A stretch of 64,000 nucleotides of DNA from NCBI RefSeq assembly GCF_000292525.1, contig NZ_AEYF01000044.1, forward strand, positions 1 to 64,000. The letters run 5' to 3'. Below are positions 51,556 through 59,009 of the stretch, piece after piece (position 1 is the stretch's first letter; each line of letters opens with the position of its first letter). Position numbers and translations under genes: made by a program. The DNA comes from Rhizobium sp. CCGE 510. GTDB lineage: Bacteria > Pseudomonadota > Alphaproteobacteria > Rhizobiales > Rhizobiaceae. The notes below the pieces were generated by a model. It saw nothing but the letters and a program-made list of their open reading frames with translations, searched no databases and was not told the origin of the DNA.

Positions 51556-53055
51556 ATGCCGCCACGTCCCACAGTCCTTACGAAACGCACGCTCGACAAA
51601 GACCTCGCCAAGATCACCCATGCCGAGGATGCAACGAAGCATGTTTTGCGGCGGCTGGTGGCGCCTGGTCTCGGCCTGATCTTCGTCGGTCTGGCTATGC
51701 TGTTTGCCGGCGTCTATGTGTTCGACCATCCCGGAGCGGTGCTCGTCGTGGCGGCGGCCGCCCTTGCCGGCTACATGGCGATGAACATCGGCGCCAATGA
51801 CGTGACCAACAATGTCGGCGCGGCCGTCGGCGCGCGCGCCATGACGATGGGCCAGGCGCTGGTCATCGCTGCGATTTTTGAGGTTCTCGGCGCGACGATC
51901 GCTGGCGGAGAGGTCGTCAAGACGATTTCCTCCAATATCGTCGATGCCGTCCAGGTTCCGGCGCCGCTGCTTGGCTGGATCATGATGGCGGCGCTGATGG
52001 CGGCGGCCCTCTGGATCCACCTCGCAACATGGATGAACGCGCCGGTTTCGACCACCCATGCGATCGTCGGCGCAGTGATCGGCGCCGGCATCGCGGCCGT
52101 CGGGCCGGAACCGGTAAATTGGCGAGTGATGCTGGAGATCACCTCGAGCTGGATCACCTCGCCGCTGATCGGCGGGCTGATCGCGGCCGGGCTGCTCTAC
52201 CTCGTCAAGACGCTGATCATCTATCGCGACGACAAGGTCGCGGCCGCCCAGCGCTGGGTGCCGGTGCTGGTCGCGGTGATGGCCGGCGGCTTCATGGCCT
52301 ATATGGTGTTGCAACTGTCGCCTACCGGCAAATTTCCGTCTTTCACCATCCTCCTCATCGGCATCGGCATCGGGCTGGTCAGCTGGCTTGCCGCCCGGCC
52401 GCTTGTGCTCGCCCAGGCGCGCAATCTCGAAAACCGCAACAGCTCGCTGCGGGTGTTGTTCCGGCTGCCGCTGATCGGCTCTGCGGCGCTGCTTTCCTTC
52501 GCCCATGGCGCCAACGACGTTTCGAACGCGGTCGGGCCGCTTTCAGCGATCGTCCATTCCGTCGGCATCGGCGGCGGCGACGCCATCGGCCATCCGCCGC
52601 TCTGGGTGATGCTGATCGGCGCCTTCGGCATCTCCATCGGCCTGCTGCTGTTCGGGCCGCGCCTCATCCGCCTCGTCGGCGAGGAGATCACCAAGCTCAA
52701 TCCGATGCGAGCCTATTGCGTCGCGCTGTCGACCGCCTTCACCGTCATCGTCGCCTCCTGGCTCGGCCTGCCGGTCAGCACCACGCATATCGCCGTCGGC
52801 TCCGTCTTCGGCGTCGGCTTCTTCCGCGAATGGTACACCCGCCATTCGAAGCGCCGCATCGCCTATATCAGGCGCAGGGCCGAAAGCTTCGATATCGACG
52901 AGCCGGAGGAGCCGAACATCTACGAGACGCGGCGGCGCTATCTCGTGCGCCGCTCGCATTTCATGACGATCATCGCCGCCTGGATCGTCACCGTGCCGGT
53001 TTCGGCAACGCTTGCGGCAGTGATTTATTGGGTTATGTTCGCGCTCTTCGTCTAG
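51556..53055 (+). CDS. Low-affinity inorganic phosphate transporter, PiT family
   Basis: 499 residues. The duplicated PiT signature appears as MAMNIGANDVTNNVGAAVGA (~75-94) and FAHGANDVSNAVGPLSAI (~315-332). Partner repeats are WMNAPVSTTHAIVGAVIG and WLGLPVSTTHIAVGSVFG. About ten to eleven membrane helices are seen, with a cytoplasmic loop in the middle and a polar segment before the last helix (~430-470). It imports metal-phosphate with protons or sodium. No DUF47 (Pit accessory) gene is next to it. The Nudix gene is upstream. Confidence 0.93.
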   Translation: MPPRPTVLTKRTLDKDLAKITHAEDATKHVLRRLVAPGLGLIFVGLAMLFAGVYVFDHPGAVLVVAAAALAGYMAMNIGANDVTNNVGAAVGARAMTMGQALVIAAIFEVLGATIAGGEVVKTISSNIVDAVQVPAPLLGWIMMAALMAAALWIHLATWMNAPVSTTHAIVGAVIGAGIAAVGPEPVNWRVMLEITSSWITSPLIGGLIAAGLLYLVKTLIIYRDDKVAAAQRWVPVLVAVMAGGFMAYMVLQLSPTGKFPSFTILLIGIGIGLVSWLAARPLVLAQARNLENRNSSLRVLFRLPLIGSAALLSFAHGANDVSNAVGPLSAIVHSVGIGGGDAIGHPPLWVMLIGAFGISIGLLLFGPRLIRLVGEEITKLNPMRAYCVALSTAFTVIVASWLGLPVSTTHIAVGSVFGVGFFREWYTRHSKRRIAYIRRRAESFDIDEPEEPNIYETRRRYLVRRSHFMTIIAAWIVTVPVSATLAAVIYWVMFALFV

Positions 53056-53063
53056 AACGGGAT

Positions 53064-53090
53064 GATTTTAGGCCCGCTCGGCCTAAAATC
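53064..53090 (+). other. Hairpin after the PiT gene
   Basis: GATTTTAGGC, loop CCGCTCG, GCCTAAAATC: a ten-pair stem just past the stop at 53055. No T-run follows. It may be an mRNA-end structure or part of the adjacent repeat region. Confidence 0.5.
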
Positions 53091-53115
53091 TGAATCCTGG
53101 TCTAAATTAAATAGT

Positions 53116-53165
53116 TAGAGCATGATGTCATGAGAAAACCGCACACAGTTTTCGGCATCCTGCTC
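53116..53165 (+). repeat. Intergenic mosaic repeat fragment (RIME-like)
   Basis: AGAGCATGATGTCATGAGAA, then AACCGCACACAGTTTTCGGC, then ATCCTGCTC. It shares the AACCGcaCACAGTTTTcgg core and the GCATGA/TGCTC ends with the elements at 5691 and 55464 but is shorter. It lies between the PiT and rsmE genes. Confidence 0.6.
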
Positions 53166-53186
53166 CGAAACCCCGCGAGTTTTTAA

Positions 53187-53924
53187 ATGCGCGCCAATTT
53201 CCGCATGCAACGGCTTTTCGTCGACGGACCGCTTTCCAGCGGCGGCGCCCTCGAGGCGAATGCCGACCAGTTCAATTATCTCGCCAATGTGCTGAGGATG
53301 GAGGAAGGTCAGGAGGTCCTGCTCTTCAACGGCCGTGACGGCGAGTGGAAGGCGACCCTTACCTTCCCCACGCGCAAACGCATTCAGCTAACCGCAATCG
53401 AAGAGACCCGACCGCAGCCGGCACCCTGCGACCTGCATTATCTCTTTGCGCCGCTCAAGGTCGGCCGCCTGGATTATCTCGTGCAGAAGGCTGTGGAAAT
53501 GGGCGCCGGCCTGCTGCAGCCGGTCATGACCCAGCACGTCCAGGGTAAGATCACCAACCTCGACAAGCTGCGCGCCAATGTCGTCGAAGCGGCGGAGCAA
53601 TGCGGCGTTCTCGGCATCCCCGATGTTGCCGAGCCGGTGAGACTTCTCGACCTGCTCGACCGCTGGCCGAGGGAGCGCCGCATCATCTATTGCGACGAGG
53701 GCGATGCCGGGCAAAACCCGCTGCCGGTGCTGTCGGCGATCAAGGAAAGGCATCTCGCTCTGCTCGTCGGGCCGGAAGGCGGCTTTTCCGAAGAAGAGCG
53801 GACGCGGCTTCGAAGCCTGGATTTCGTCACCGCAATTCCGCTCGGACCGCGCATCCTGCGCGCCGATACGGCAGCCGTTGCAGCCTTGGCAGTGGTCCAG
53901 GCGGCAATCGGCGACTGGACCTGA
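53187..53924 (+). CDS. rsmE: 16S rRNA (uracil(1498)-N3)-methyltransferase RsmE
   Basis: 245 residues. The N-terminal PUA-like domain has RLFVDGPLSSGG and NVLRMEEGQEVLLFNGRDGEW. The SPOUT domain carries YLVQKAVEMGAGLLQPVMTQ, EAAEQCGVLGIPDV, LLVGPEGGFSEEE and PLGPRILRADTAAVAAL, the knotted SAM site. It methylates U1498 of 16S rRNA. It is followed at 54070 by gshA on the same strand, an arrangement found in rhizobia. Confidence 0.95.
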   Translation: MRANFRMQRLFVDGPLSSGGALEANADQFNYLANVLRMEEGQEVLLFNGRDGEWKATLTFPTRKRIQLTAIEETRPQPAPCDLHYLFAPLKVGRLDYLVQKAVEMGAGLLQPVMTQHVQGKITNLDKLRANVVEAAEQCGVLGIPDVAEPVRLLDLLDRWPRERRIIYCDEGDAGQNPLPVLSAIKERHLALLVGPEGGFSEEERTRLRSLDFVTAIPLGPRILRADTAAVAALAVVQAAIGDWT

Positions 53925-54069
53925 CGTCGAAAACGGGTTGACATTGAAATCGGTGCTATTTTTTTGATGCGTCGTTGAAAGAATTTCACTTGCAACATGG
54001 GTGGCTTGGGTCCAAATCACCCTTCCAATTGCCCGCCCCCTGGGCGCCTTTTCAATACAGGTATCCCGC

Positions 54070-55443
54070 ATGGCCCGCGACACCACCGACCAGACACCGC
54101 TCTCTTCGGTCCAGGATCTGACCGATTATATCGCCGCGGGCAACAAGCCGCGGGAGCGCTTCCGGATCGGCACCGAACACGAGAAATTTGCCTTCTTCCG
54201 CGCCGACAACAGCCCGGTTCCCTATTTCGGCGATGCCAGCATTTCGGCCCTGCTGACCGGCCTGCAGAAAAAAAACGGCTGGGAACCGATTACGGACGGC
54301 GGCAACATCATCGGCCTTGCCGAGCAGAACGGCATGGGCGCCATCTCGATCGAGCCCGGCGGCCAGTTCGAACTCTCCGGAGCACCGCTGGAGACGATCC
54401 ACGAGACCTGCAAGGAATCGAACCAGCACCTGGCGACGCTGCGCGAAATCGCCGAACCGCTGGGCATCCGCTTCCTCGGCATCGGCGGCAGTCCGAAATG
54501 GACTTATGCGGAAACCCCGCAGATGCCGAAATCACGCTACGAGATCATGACCCGCTATATGCCGAAGGTCGGCACCATGGGTCTCGACATGATGTACCGC
54601 ACCTGCACCATTCAGGTGAATCTCGATTTCTCCTCGGAAGCCGACATGCGCAAGAAGATGCGCGTCTCGATGAAGCTGCAATCGCTGGCGACCGCTCTCT
54701 TCGCATCCTCGCCCTTTACCGAGGGCAAGCCGAACGGGCTGCTCTCGTGGCGTGGCGATATCTGGCGCGATGTCGACAACCGGCGTGCCGGCTTGCTCGA
54801 CTTCACCTTCGGCGACGACTTCGGCTTCCGCGACTATGCCGAATGGGCGCTCGACGCGCCGATGTATTTCATCGTCCGCGACGGCCGCTATCACGACTGC
54901 ACGCATGTCACCTTCCGCCAGTTCATGAATGGCGCATTGAAGGGTGAGATCGCCGATCCGGCGCCGACGATGGGCGACTGGACGAACCATCTCTCGACGC
55001 TCTTCCCCGACGTGCGGCTGAAGCGTTTTCTCGAAATGCGCGGCGCCGACGGCGGCCCGTGGCGGCGCATCTGCGCATTGCCGGCCTTCTGGGTCGGCCT
55101 GCTCTATGACGATGCCGCACTCGAGGCCGCCGACCAGTTGACGAAGGATTGGAGCTTCGCCGAGGTCGGCGTCCTGCGCAATGCGGTTCCGGCGCAAGGC
55201 TTGAAGGCTGAATTTCGCGGACATTCGCTCTTCGACGTGGCGCGCGAAGTGGTCGGCATATCAAAGGCTGGCCTCAAGGCTCGCGGCAGGCTCAACGGCG
55301 AAGGCCAGGACGAGACGATCTTCCTGGCGCCGCTCGACGAGGTGCTCGCCAAGAAGGCGACGCTCGCCGAAGATCTGCTGTCGCTCTATCACGGCCGCTG
55401 GCACGGCTCGGTGGAACCTGTCTTCGAGGACTATCAGTACTGA
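54070..55443 (+). CDS. gshA: Glutamate--cysteine ligase, plant-type (GCS2 family)
   Basis: 457 residues from ATG 54070; a longer frame to 54001 exists but the conserved protein begins MARDTTDQTPLSSVQDLTDY. Characteristic motifs are RFRIGTEHEKFAFF, MGAISIEPGGQFELSGAPLE, FLGIGGSPKWTYAETPQMPK, YMPKVGTMGLDMMYRTCTIQ, VNLDFSSEADM and LLSWRGDIWRDVDNRRAGLL. This is the alphaproteobacterial/plant form, distinct from E. coli GshA. It makes gamma-glutamylcysteine for glutathione. A mosaic repeat follows. Confidence 0.95.
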   Translation: MARDTTDQTPLSSVQDLTDYIAAGNKPRERFRIGTEHEKFAFFRADNSPVPYFGDASISALLTGLQKKNGWEPITDGGNIIGLAEQNGMGAISIEPGGQFELSGAPLETIHETCKESNQHLATLREIAEPLGIRFLGIGGSPKWTYAETPQMPKSRYEIMTRYMPKVGTMGLDMMYRTCTIQVNLDFSSEADMRKKMRVSMKLQSLATALFASSPFTEGKPNGLLSWRGDIWRDVDNRRAGLLDFTFGDDFGFRDYAEWALDAPMYFIVRDGRYHDCTHVTFRQFMNGALKGEIADPAPTMGDWTNHLSTLFPDVRLKRFLEMRGADGGPWRRICALPAFWVGLLYDDAALEAADQLTKDWSFAEVGVLRNAVPAQGLKAEFRGHSLFDVAREVVGISKAGLKARGRLNGEGQDETIFLAPLDEVLAKKATLAEDLLSLYHGRWHGSVEPVFEDYQY

Positions 55444-55463
55444 GCGCGGCCAAAATTTCTCTC

Positions 55464-55592
55464 TAAAGCGCGTCGCGATCTTTCAGATTCGCTCCTCGCG
55501 CTTTAGCCCCTTATTTTACGCATGTCGTTAGGGCAAAGCGCTTCGCGCTTTGCCTGGGAAAACCGCTGCACAGTTTTGCGCGACATGCTCTA
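55464..55592 (+). repeat. Intergenic mosaic repeat, full-length copy (RIME-like)
   Basis: It opens TAAAGCGCGTCGCGATCTTT and CAGATTCGCTCCTCGCGCTT, includes AAGCGCTTCGCGCTTTGCC and ends AAACCGCTGCACAGTTTTG then CGCGACATGCTCTA. It contains two nested hairpin-forming segments (GCGCTT/AAGCGC). It is the longest of the four related copies in the window. It lies between gshA and the DUF937 gene. Confidence 0.75.
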
Positions 55593-55679
55593 AGTTCTTA
55601 TGGCAAAAAGCGGTTTGCGCTCTGCCATTTCCGGTTATAGTGGCGCTACAATACGCCGCGAACCGGGAAAGGGACTTCC

Positions 55680-56546
55680 ATGCTGCCACTCTTCGACATG
55701 ATGATGCAGGCGCAGAACGGCGCGGCGATGGAGTCGATCGCCCGGCAGTTCAACCTCGCGCAGGAACAGGCGACCAAGGCGATGGCGGCGCTGATGCCGG
55801 CCTTCTCAGCCGGCCTGAAACGCAGCACCAGCAACCCTTATGATTTCGTCGGGCTGATGCAGGCGGTCTCCTCCGGCAATTATGCCCGATATTTCGAGGA
55901 TATGAGCCGGGCCTTCACGCCGGAGGGCATTTCCGACGGCAACAACATCCTTGCCCAGCTTTTCGGCTCCAAGGAGGTTTCGCGCGCGGTCGCCGCGCAG
56001 GCCGCACAGATGACCGGCATCGGCCAGGACATCTACAAGCGGATGCTGCCGGTGCTCGCCGATACGCTGATGGGCGGGCTATTCAAGCAGACGACCGGCC
56101 AGATGGCCGCACCGGTCAACCCCTTCGTCAACACGGCGATGAGCGAGACCATCCAGAAATGGCTTGAGAGTACCGGATTCGCGCCGAAACCGAAGACGGC
56201 CCCAGAGGCCAGCATCTTCGACAATCCCTTCACGCAGGCGATGCAGCAGATGTTTTCGGTACCGAATGCTCAACCGGCATCTCAGCCGAACCCCTTTCTC
56301 GACAATCCCTTCGCCAAGGCCTTTCAGGAGATGATGGGCGGGCTTGGCCAGCCACCGGCGGCCAAACAGCCGGCGGCGAAGACCACAGGGGCGCCGAAGG
56401 AAGAGGCGAAGGTCAATGCCGACAGCTATACCGAGATGTTGAACGCCATGTTCGACAGCGGGTTGGAAGTGCAGAAGACCTACCAGAGGAACCTCGAAGC
56501 GATCTTCGAGACCTATCGGCCGAAACCCTCTGAAACCAAGGCATAA
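55680..56546 (+). CDS. DUF937 domain-containing protein
   Basis: 288 residues. The DUF937 region (~1-140) has MLPLFDMMMQAQNGAAMESI, RQFNLAQEQATKAMAALMPA, GNNILAQLFGSKEVSRAVAA and QAAQMTGIGQDIYKRMLPVL. A low-complexity Pro/Ala/Gln-rich middle with repeated NPF segments follows, then a helical end (SYTEMLNAMFDSGLEVQKTY). No signal peptide. Function unknown; the family is related to cytoplasmic YidB-like proteins. The TAA stop sits in the A-run of the following terminator. Confidence 0.8.
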   Translation: MLPLFDMMMQAQNGAAMESIARQFNLAQEQATKAMAALMPAFSAGLKRSTSNPYDFVGLMQAVSSGNYARYFEDMSRAFTPEGISDGNNILAQLFGSKEVSRAVAAQAAQMTGIGQDIYKRMLPVLADTLMGGLFKQTTGQMAAPVNPFVNTAMSETIQKWLESTGFAPKPKTAPEASIFDNPFTQAMQQMFSVPNAQPASQPNPFLDNPFAKAFQEMMGGLGQPPAAKQPAAKTTGAPKEEAKVNADSYTEMLNAMFDSGLEVQKTYQRNLEAIFETYRPKPSETKA

Positions 56547-56550
56547 AAAA

Positions 56551-56585
56551 ACCCGGCGATGGCTTGGGAAAGCCGATCACCGGGT
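56551..56585 (-). terminator. Rho-independent terminator of the DUF1127 gene
   Basis: Read on the minus strand, ACCCGGTGATCGGCTT and AAGCCATCGCCGGGT form an imperfect stem followed by TTTTTTT. It lies 50 bases downstream of the DUF1127 stop and abuts the end of the convergent DUF937 gene. Confidence 0.7.
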
Positions 56586-56634
56586 CAAGCAGCAGGGCTA
56601 TTGGCTATCACCCTGCGGGGAAAACTCGACGCTC

Positions 56635-56934
56635 CTACTCCTCGTAGGAGCGGAAGAGCGACAGGCGCCAGCGATTGCGCGCTGAGCGCGTCAGATGTTC
56701 CGACGGGTCCTCGAAAAAGGTCGAGGCCAGGAACGCAGAGGTCAGGTCGGCCCTGCTAAGGCCGATATCCCTCAGTTGCGTGTCGTTCAGATCATGCAGC
56801 GCGTTGATCTCGATGCGATTGCGGAACCCGCGAAAGAGGGAGACCAGCGGAGCGAGGCCTGCCGCCAGACGCTGGGAAAGCGTCGGGGTAAGCTTGCTGC
56901 AGTCGAGTTCTAGTGTTCGGTCTGTCATGTGCAT
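56635..56934 (-). CDS. DUF1127 domain-containing protein
   Basis: 99 residues; AAAGGAGAGAG precedes the ATG at 56934 (a second ATG at 56928 is possible). The DUF1127 core is FRNRIEINALHDLNDTQLRDIGLSRADL (~40-67). Small DUF1127/YjiS-like proteins bind RNA in some alphaproteobacteria and affect phosphate and C1 metabolism; here the protein is longer than the 45-70 residue members. A LysR gene is divergent from it. Confidence 0.85.
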   Translation of the reverse strand: MHMTDRTLELDCSKLTPTLSQRLAAGLAPLVSLFRGFRNRIEINALHDLNDTQLRDIGLSRADLTSAFLASTFFEDPSEHLTRSARNRWRLSLFRSYEE

Positions 56935-57136
56935 CGAACTCTCTCCTTTCTTAGGGCGCGCAACAACCCACCCCTCCCGCGACGTGCTGCGGGAAGGGAT
57001 AAGGCTGAATTTTGCTTGGACAGCAGTGCCTGTCCTTCACTTTGCTTGATTTGCATCCCGAAGATGCCAAAGACCTATTGATCAGTCCAACGAATGTTTC
57101 TAATGATTATCATCAGCAATCTTTATGGGTGACACC

Positions 57137-58093
57137 ATGTCCTCTCCGCTTGATCTCGACCAGTTGCAGACTTTCATCGCCATCGTCGATTCCGGCAGCT
57201 TCACCAAAGCCGCCGACAGGGTCTACAAGACCCAATCGGCCGTCTCCATGCAGATGCGCCGTCTCGAAGAGCGCATCGGCAAGCAGCTGTTCATCAAGGA
57301 CGGCCGCGGCAACCGGCTGACGGTTGAGGGTGAAAAACTGCTCAACTACGCCCGACGCATCATCCGCCTCAACAATGAGGCGATTGCGGCGTTCGACGAT
57401 AACAGGCTGGAGGGAACGCTGCGTATCGGCACGCCGGACGATTATGCCGACCGCTACATGCCCGAGATCATCGGCCGCTTTGCCAAGACGCATCCGAATG
57501 TCGAGCTCTACATCGTCTGCGAGCCCTCGGTCGATCTGGCCGAGCGCATGCACAAGGGCGAGCTCGACATTGCGCTCGTCACCCACAATCCGCGCGAGCG
57601 TATGTCCGATGTGGTGAGAACCGAGCCGCTTTGCTGGGTGGGTTCGGCAAACCATCCGATTCGCGACGACGCGCCGGTGCCGCTTGCCGTCGGCCGGCGG
57701 GATTGCCAATGGCGTCAGCTCGCCTGTTCGGCGCTCGATGCTGTCGGACGCGAACACCAGATCCTGTTCACCAGCTGGTCATGCACCGTCGTTGCCGCCG
57801 CCGTGCTTGCCGGCATGGCGGTCTCGGTGATGCCGGAATCGGCGTTGCGAACCGGCATGAAGGTGCTGAGCCAGGCGGACGGTTTTCCGGCGCTGCCGCC
57901 GGTGCAGATCGGCATCATGAAACGGCCGGGCGTTTCGCTCTCGCTGATGAATGCGATCACCGCCCATATCACCGCCTGCCTCGACAACATCACGCCCGCC
58001 GTTGTCGACGACAGCCTCGAGGCTGATGTCAAATCAGCCCAGGCACGCCTTTATCCCCGGCTGAAGGCCGCCAATATGGTGCCGAGCTGGTAA
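57137..58093 (+). CDS. LysR-family transcriptional regulator
   Basis: About 318 residues from ATG 57137, with GGTGA four to five bases upstream; an earlier in-frame ATG at 57125 lacks an SD. The helix-turn-helix is DLDQLQTFIAIVDSGSFTKAADRV with KTQSAVSMQMRRLEERIGKQ. The ligand domain includes GTLRIGTPDDYADRYMPEII, and the end ARLYPRLKAANMVPSW is typical of LrhA/HexA-like regulators. It has several Cys (VCEP, LCWV, DCQW, LACSAL, SWSC), so redox sensing is possible. It is divergent from the DUF1127 gene. Confidence 0.87.
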   Translation: MSSPLDLDQLQTFIAIVDSGSFTKAADRVYKTQSAVSMQMRRLEERIGKQLFIKDGRGNRLTVEGEKLLNYARRIIRLNNEAIAAFDDNRLEGTLRIGTPDDYADRYMPEIIGRFAKTHPNVELYIVCEPSVDLAERMHKGELDIALVTHNPRERMSDVVRTEPLCWVGSANHPIRDDAPVPLAVGRRDCQWRQLACSALDAVGREHQILFTSWSCTVVAAAVLAGMAVSVMPESALRTGMKVLSQADGFPALPPVQIGIMKRPGVSLSLMNAITAHITACLDNITPAVVDDSLEADVKSAQARLYPRLKAANMVPSW

Positions 58094-58100
58094 GAGGCTA

Positions 58101-58742
58101 TCAGGCGGCGCGCGGCGCGGTCGTGGCGAACAGGGAGGCGCGGATGACGCGTTTCCACTCGTCGAGCATACGCCGCGCCAAAGCCTCATCGCTGACGGCG
58201 GCAAGCCGGATGACGGCGCCGATCAGGTGGCTGAACAGGTAAGTACGCGCATAGATCTGCTCGTCGCAAAAGTCGGGAGCCAGCCTGCGCACCGTCTCAT
58301 GAAAGATGCCGGCGACGCGGCCGCTATGCTCGATATTCAGCTGTAGCAGGTCCTGGTCGGTCTCCGTTCCCATCCAGACGCCGAGGTAGACGGGATCATT
58401 GTGGTAGGACTCGTAATACCAGTCGATGATGTCGCAGACGAGGTCGAGCGCCTGGTCGAGCGACCGCACGTCGGCGAACATTGCCACCGTCTTTGCCTGT
58501 ATCGCCGAGGCGTGCTGGTCGAACAGAGCTTTGACGATCGCCGCCTTCTCGGGAAAATACTGGTAAACCGAGCCAATCGGCACCTTGGCGGCGACGGCAA
58601 GCTCCGTCATCCGCATGGCGCTGACGCCCTTTTCGGCGATGATCTTGGCGGCGGCGGCGAGAATGAGGTCCAGCCTCTGGATGCTGCGCTCCTGCTTCGG
58701 CTGCCTGCGCAGGCCGATCCGATCCATGCTTTCCGCGCCCAT
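58101..58742 (-). CDS. TetR-family transcriptional regulator
   Basis: 213 residues. The N-terminal helix-turn-helix is ~20-65: RLDLILAAAAKIIAEKGVSA, MRMTELAVAAKVPIGSVYQY and FPEKAAIVKALFDQH. The C-terminal ligand domain resembles TetR_C-type (VCDIIDWYYESYHNDPVYLG). The start is ATG 58742 or 58727. The 3' end faces the LysR gene. An inverted repeat upstream (58910-58934) is a candidate operator. The autotransporter gene is upstream on the same strand, so the two could be linked. Confidence 0.87.
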   Translation of the reverse strand: MGAESMDRIGLRRQPKQERSIQRLDLILAAAAKIIAEKGVSAMRMTELAVAAKVPIGSVYQYFPEKAAIVKALFDQHASAIQAKTVAMFADVRSLDQALDLVCDIIDWYYESYHNDPVYLGVWMGTETDQDLLQLNIEHSGRVAGIFHETVRRLAPDFCDEQIYARTYLFSHLIGAVIRLAAVSDEALARRMLDEWKRVIRASLFATTAPRAA

Positions 58743-58909
58743 GTCGTTCCCGTTCTTGTCGTTCGCGCGGGCAGGGCATCATGCCAAACCAACGCGTCTG
58801 GCGGATATGACATTGCAGGTCTTCATCAGTCGTAAATGAAAACGCTCGTATTTTAACGACCGGCAAAAGCGTATAAAAAACGGGGCTCTAGGCCTGCGCC
58901 ACTGAGTTG

Positions 58910-58934
58910 CATTTACGTCCTTGAGCCGTAAATG
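58910..58934. promoter_or_regulatory. Inverted repeat upstream of the TetR gene
   Basis: CATTTACG, nine-base spacer TCCTTGAGC, CGTAAATG: perfect eight-base arms. A third CGTAAATG occurs at 58831-58838, nearer the TetR start. The size and position suit a TetR-family autoregulatory operator; the region otherwise holds no gene. Confidence 0.5.
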
Positions 58935-59009
58935 GTTGCGAAATTCTCGGCTTGAAAGGCGCAGACGTCGCCACCCTTCGTTGCGAAGGAATGACGGGCT
59001 CGCCGGATT

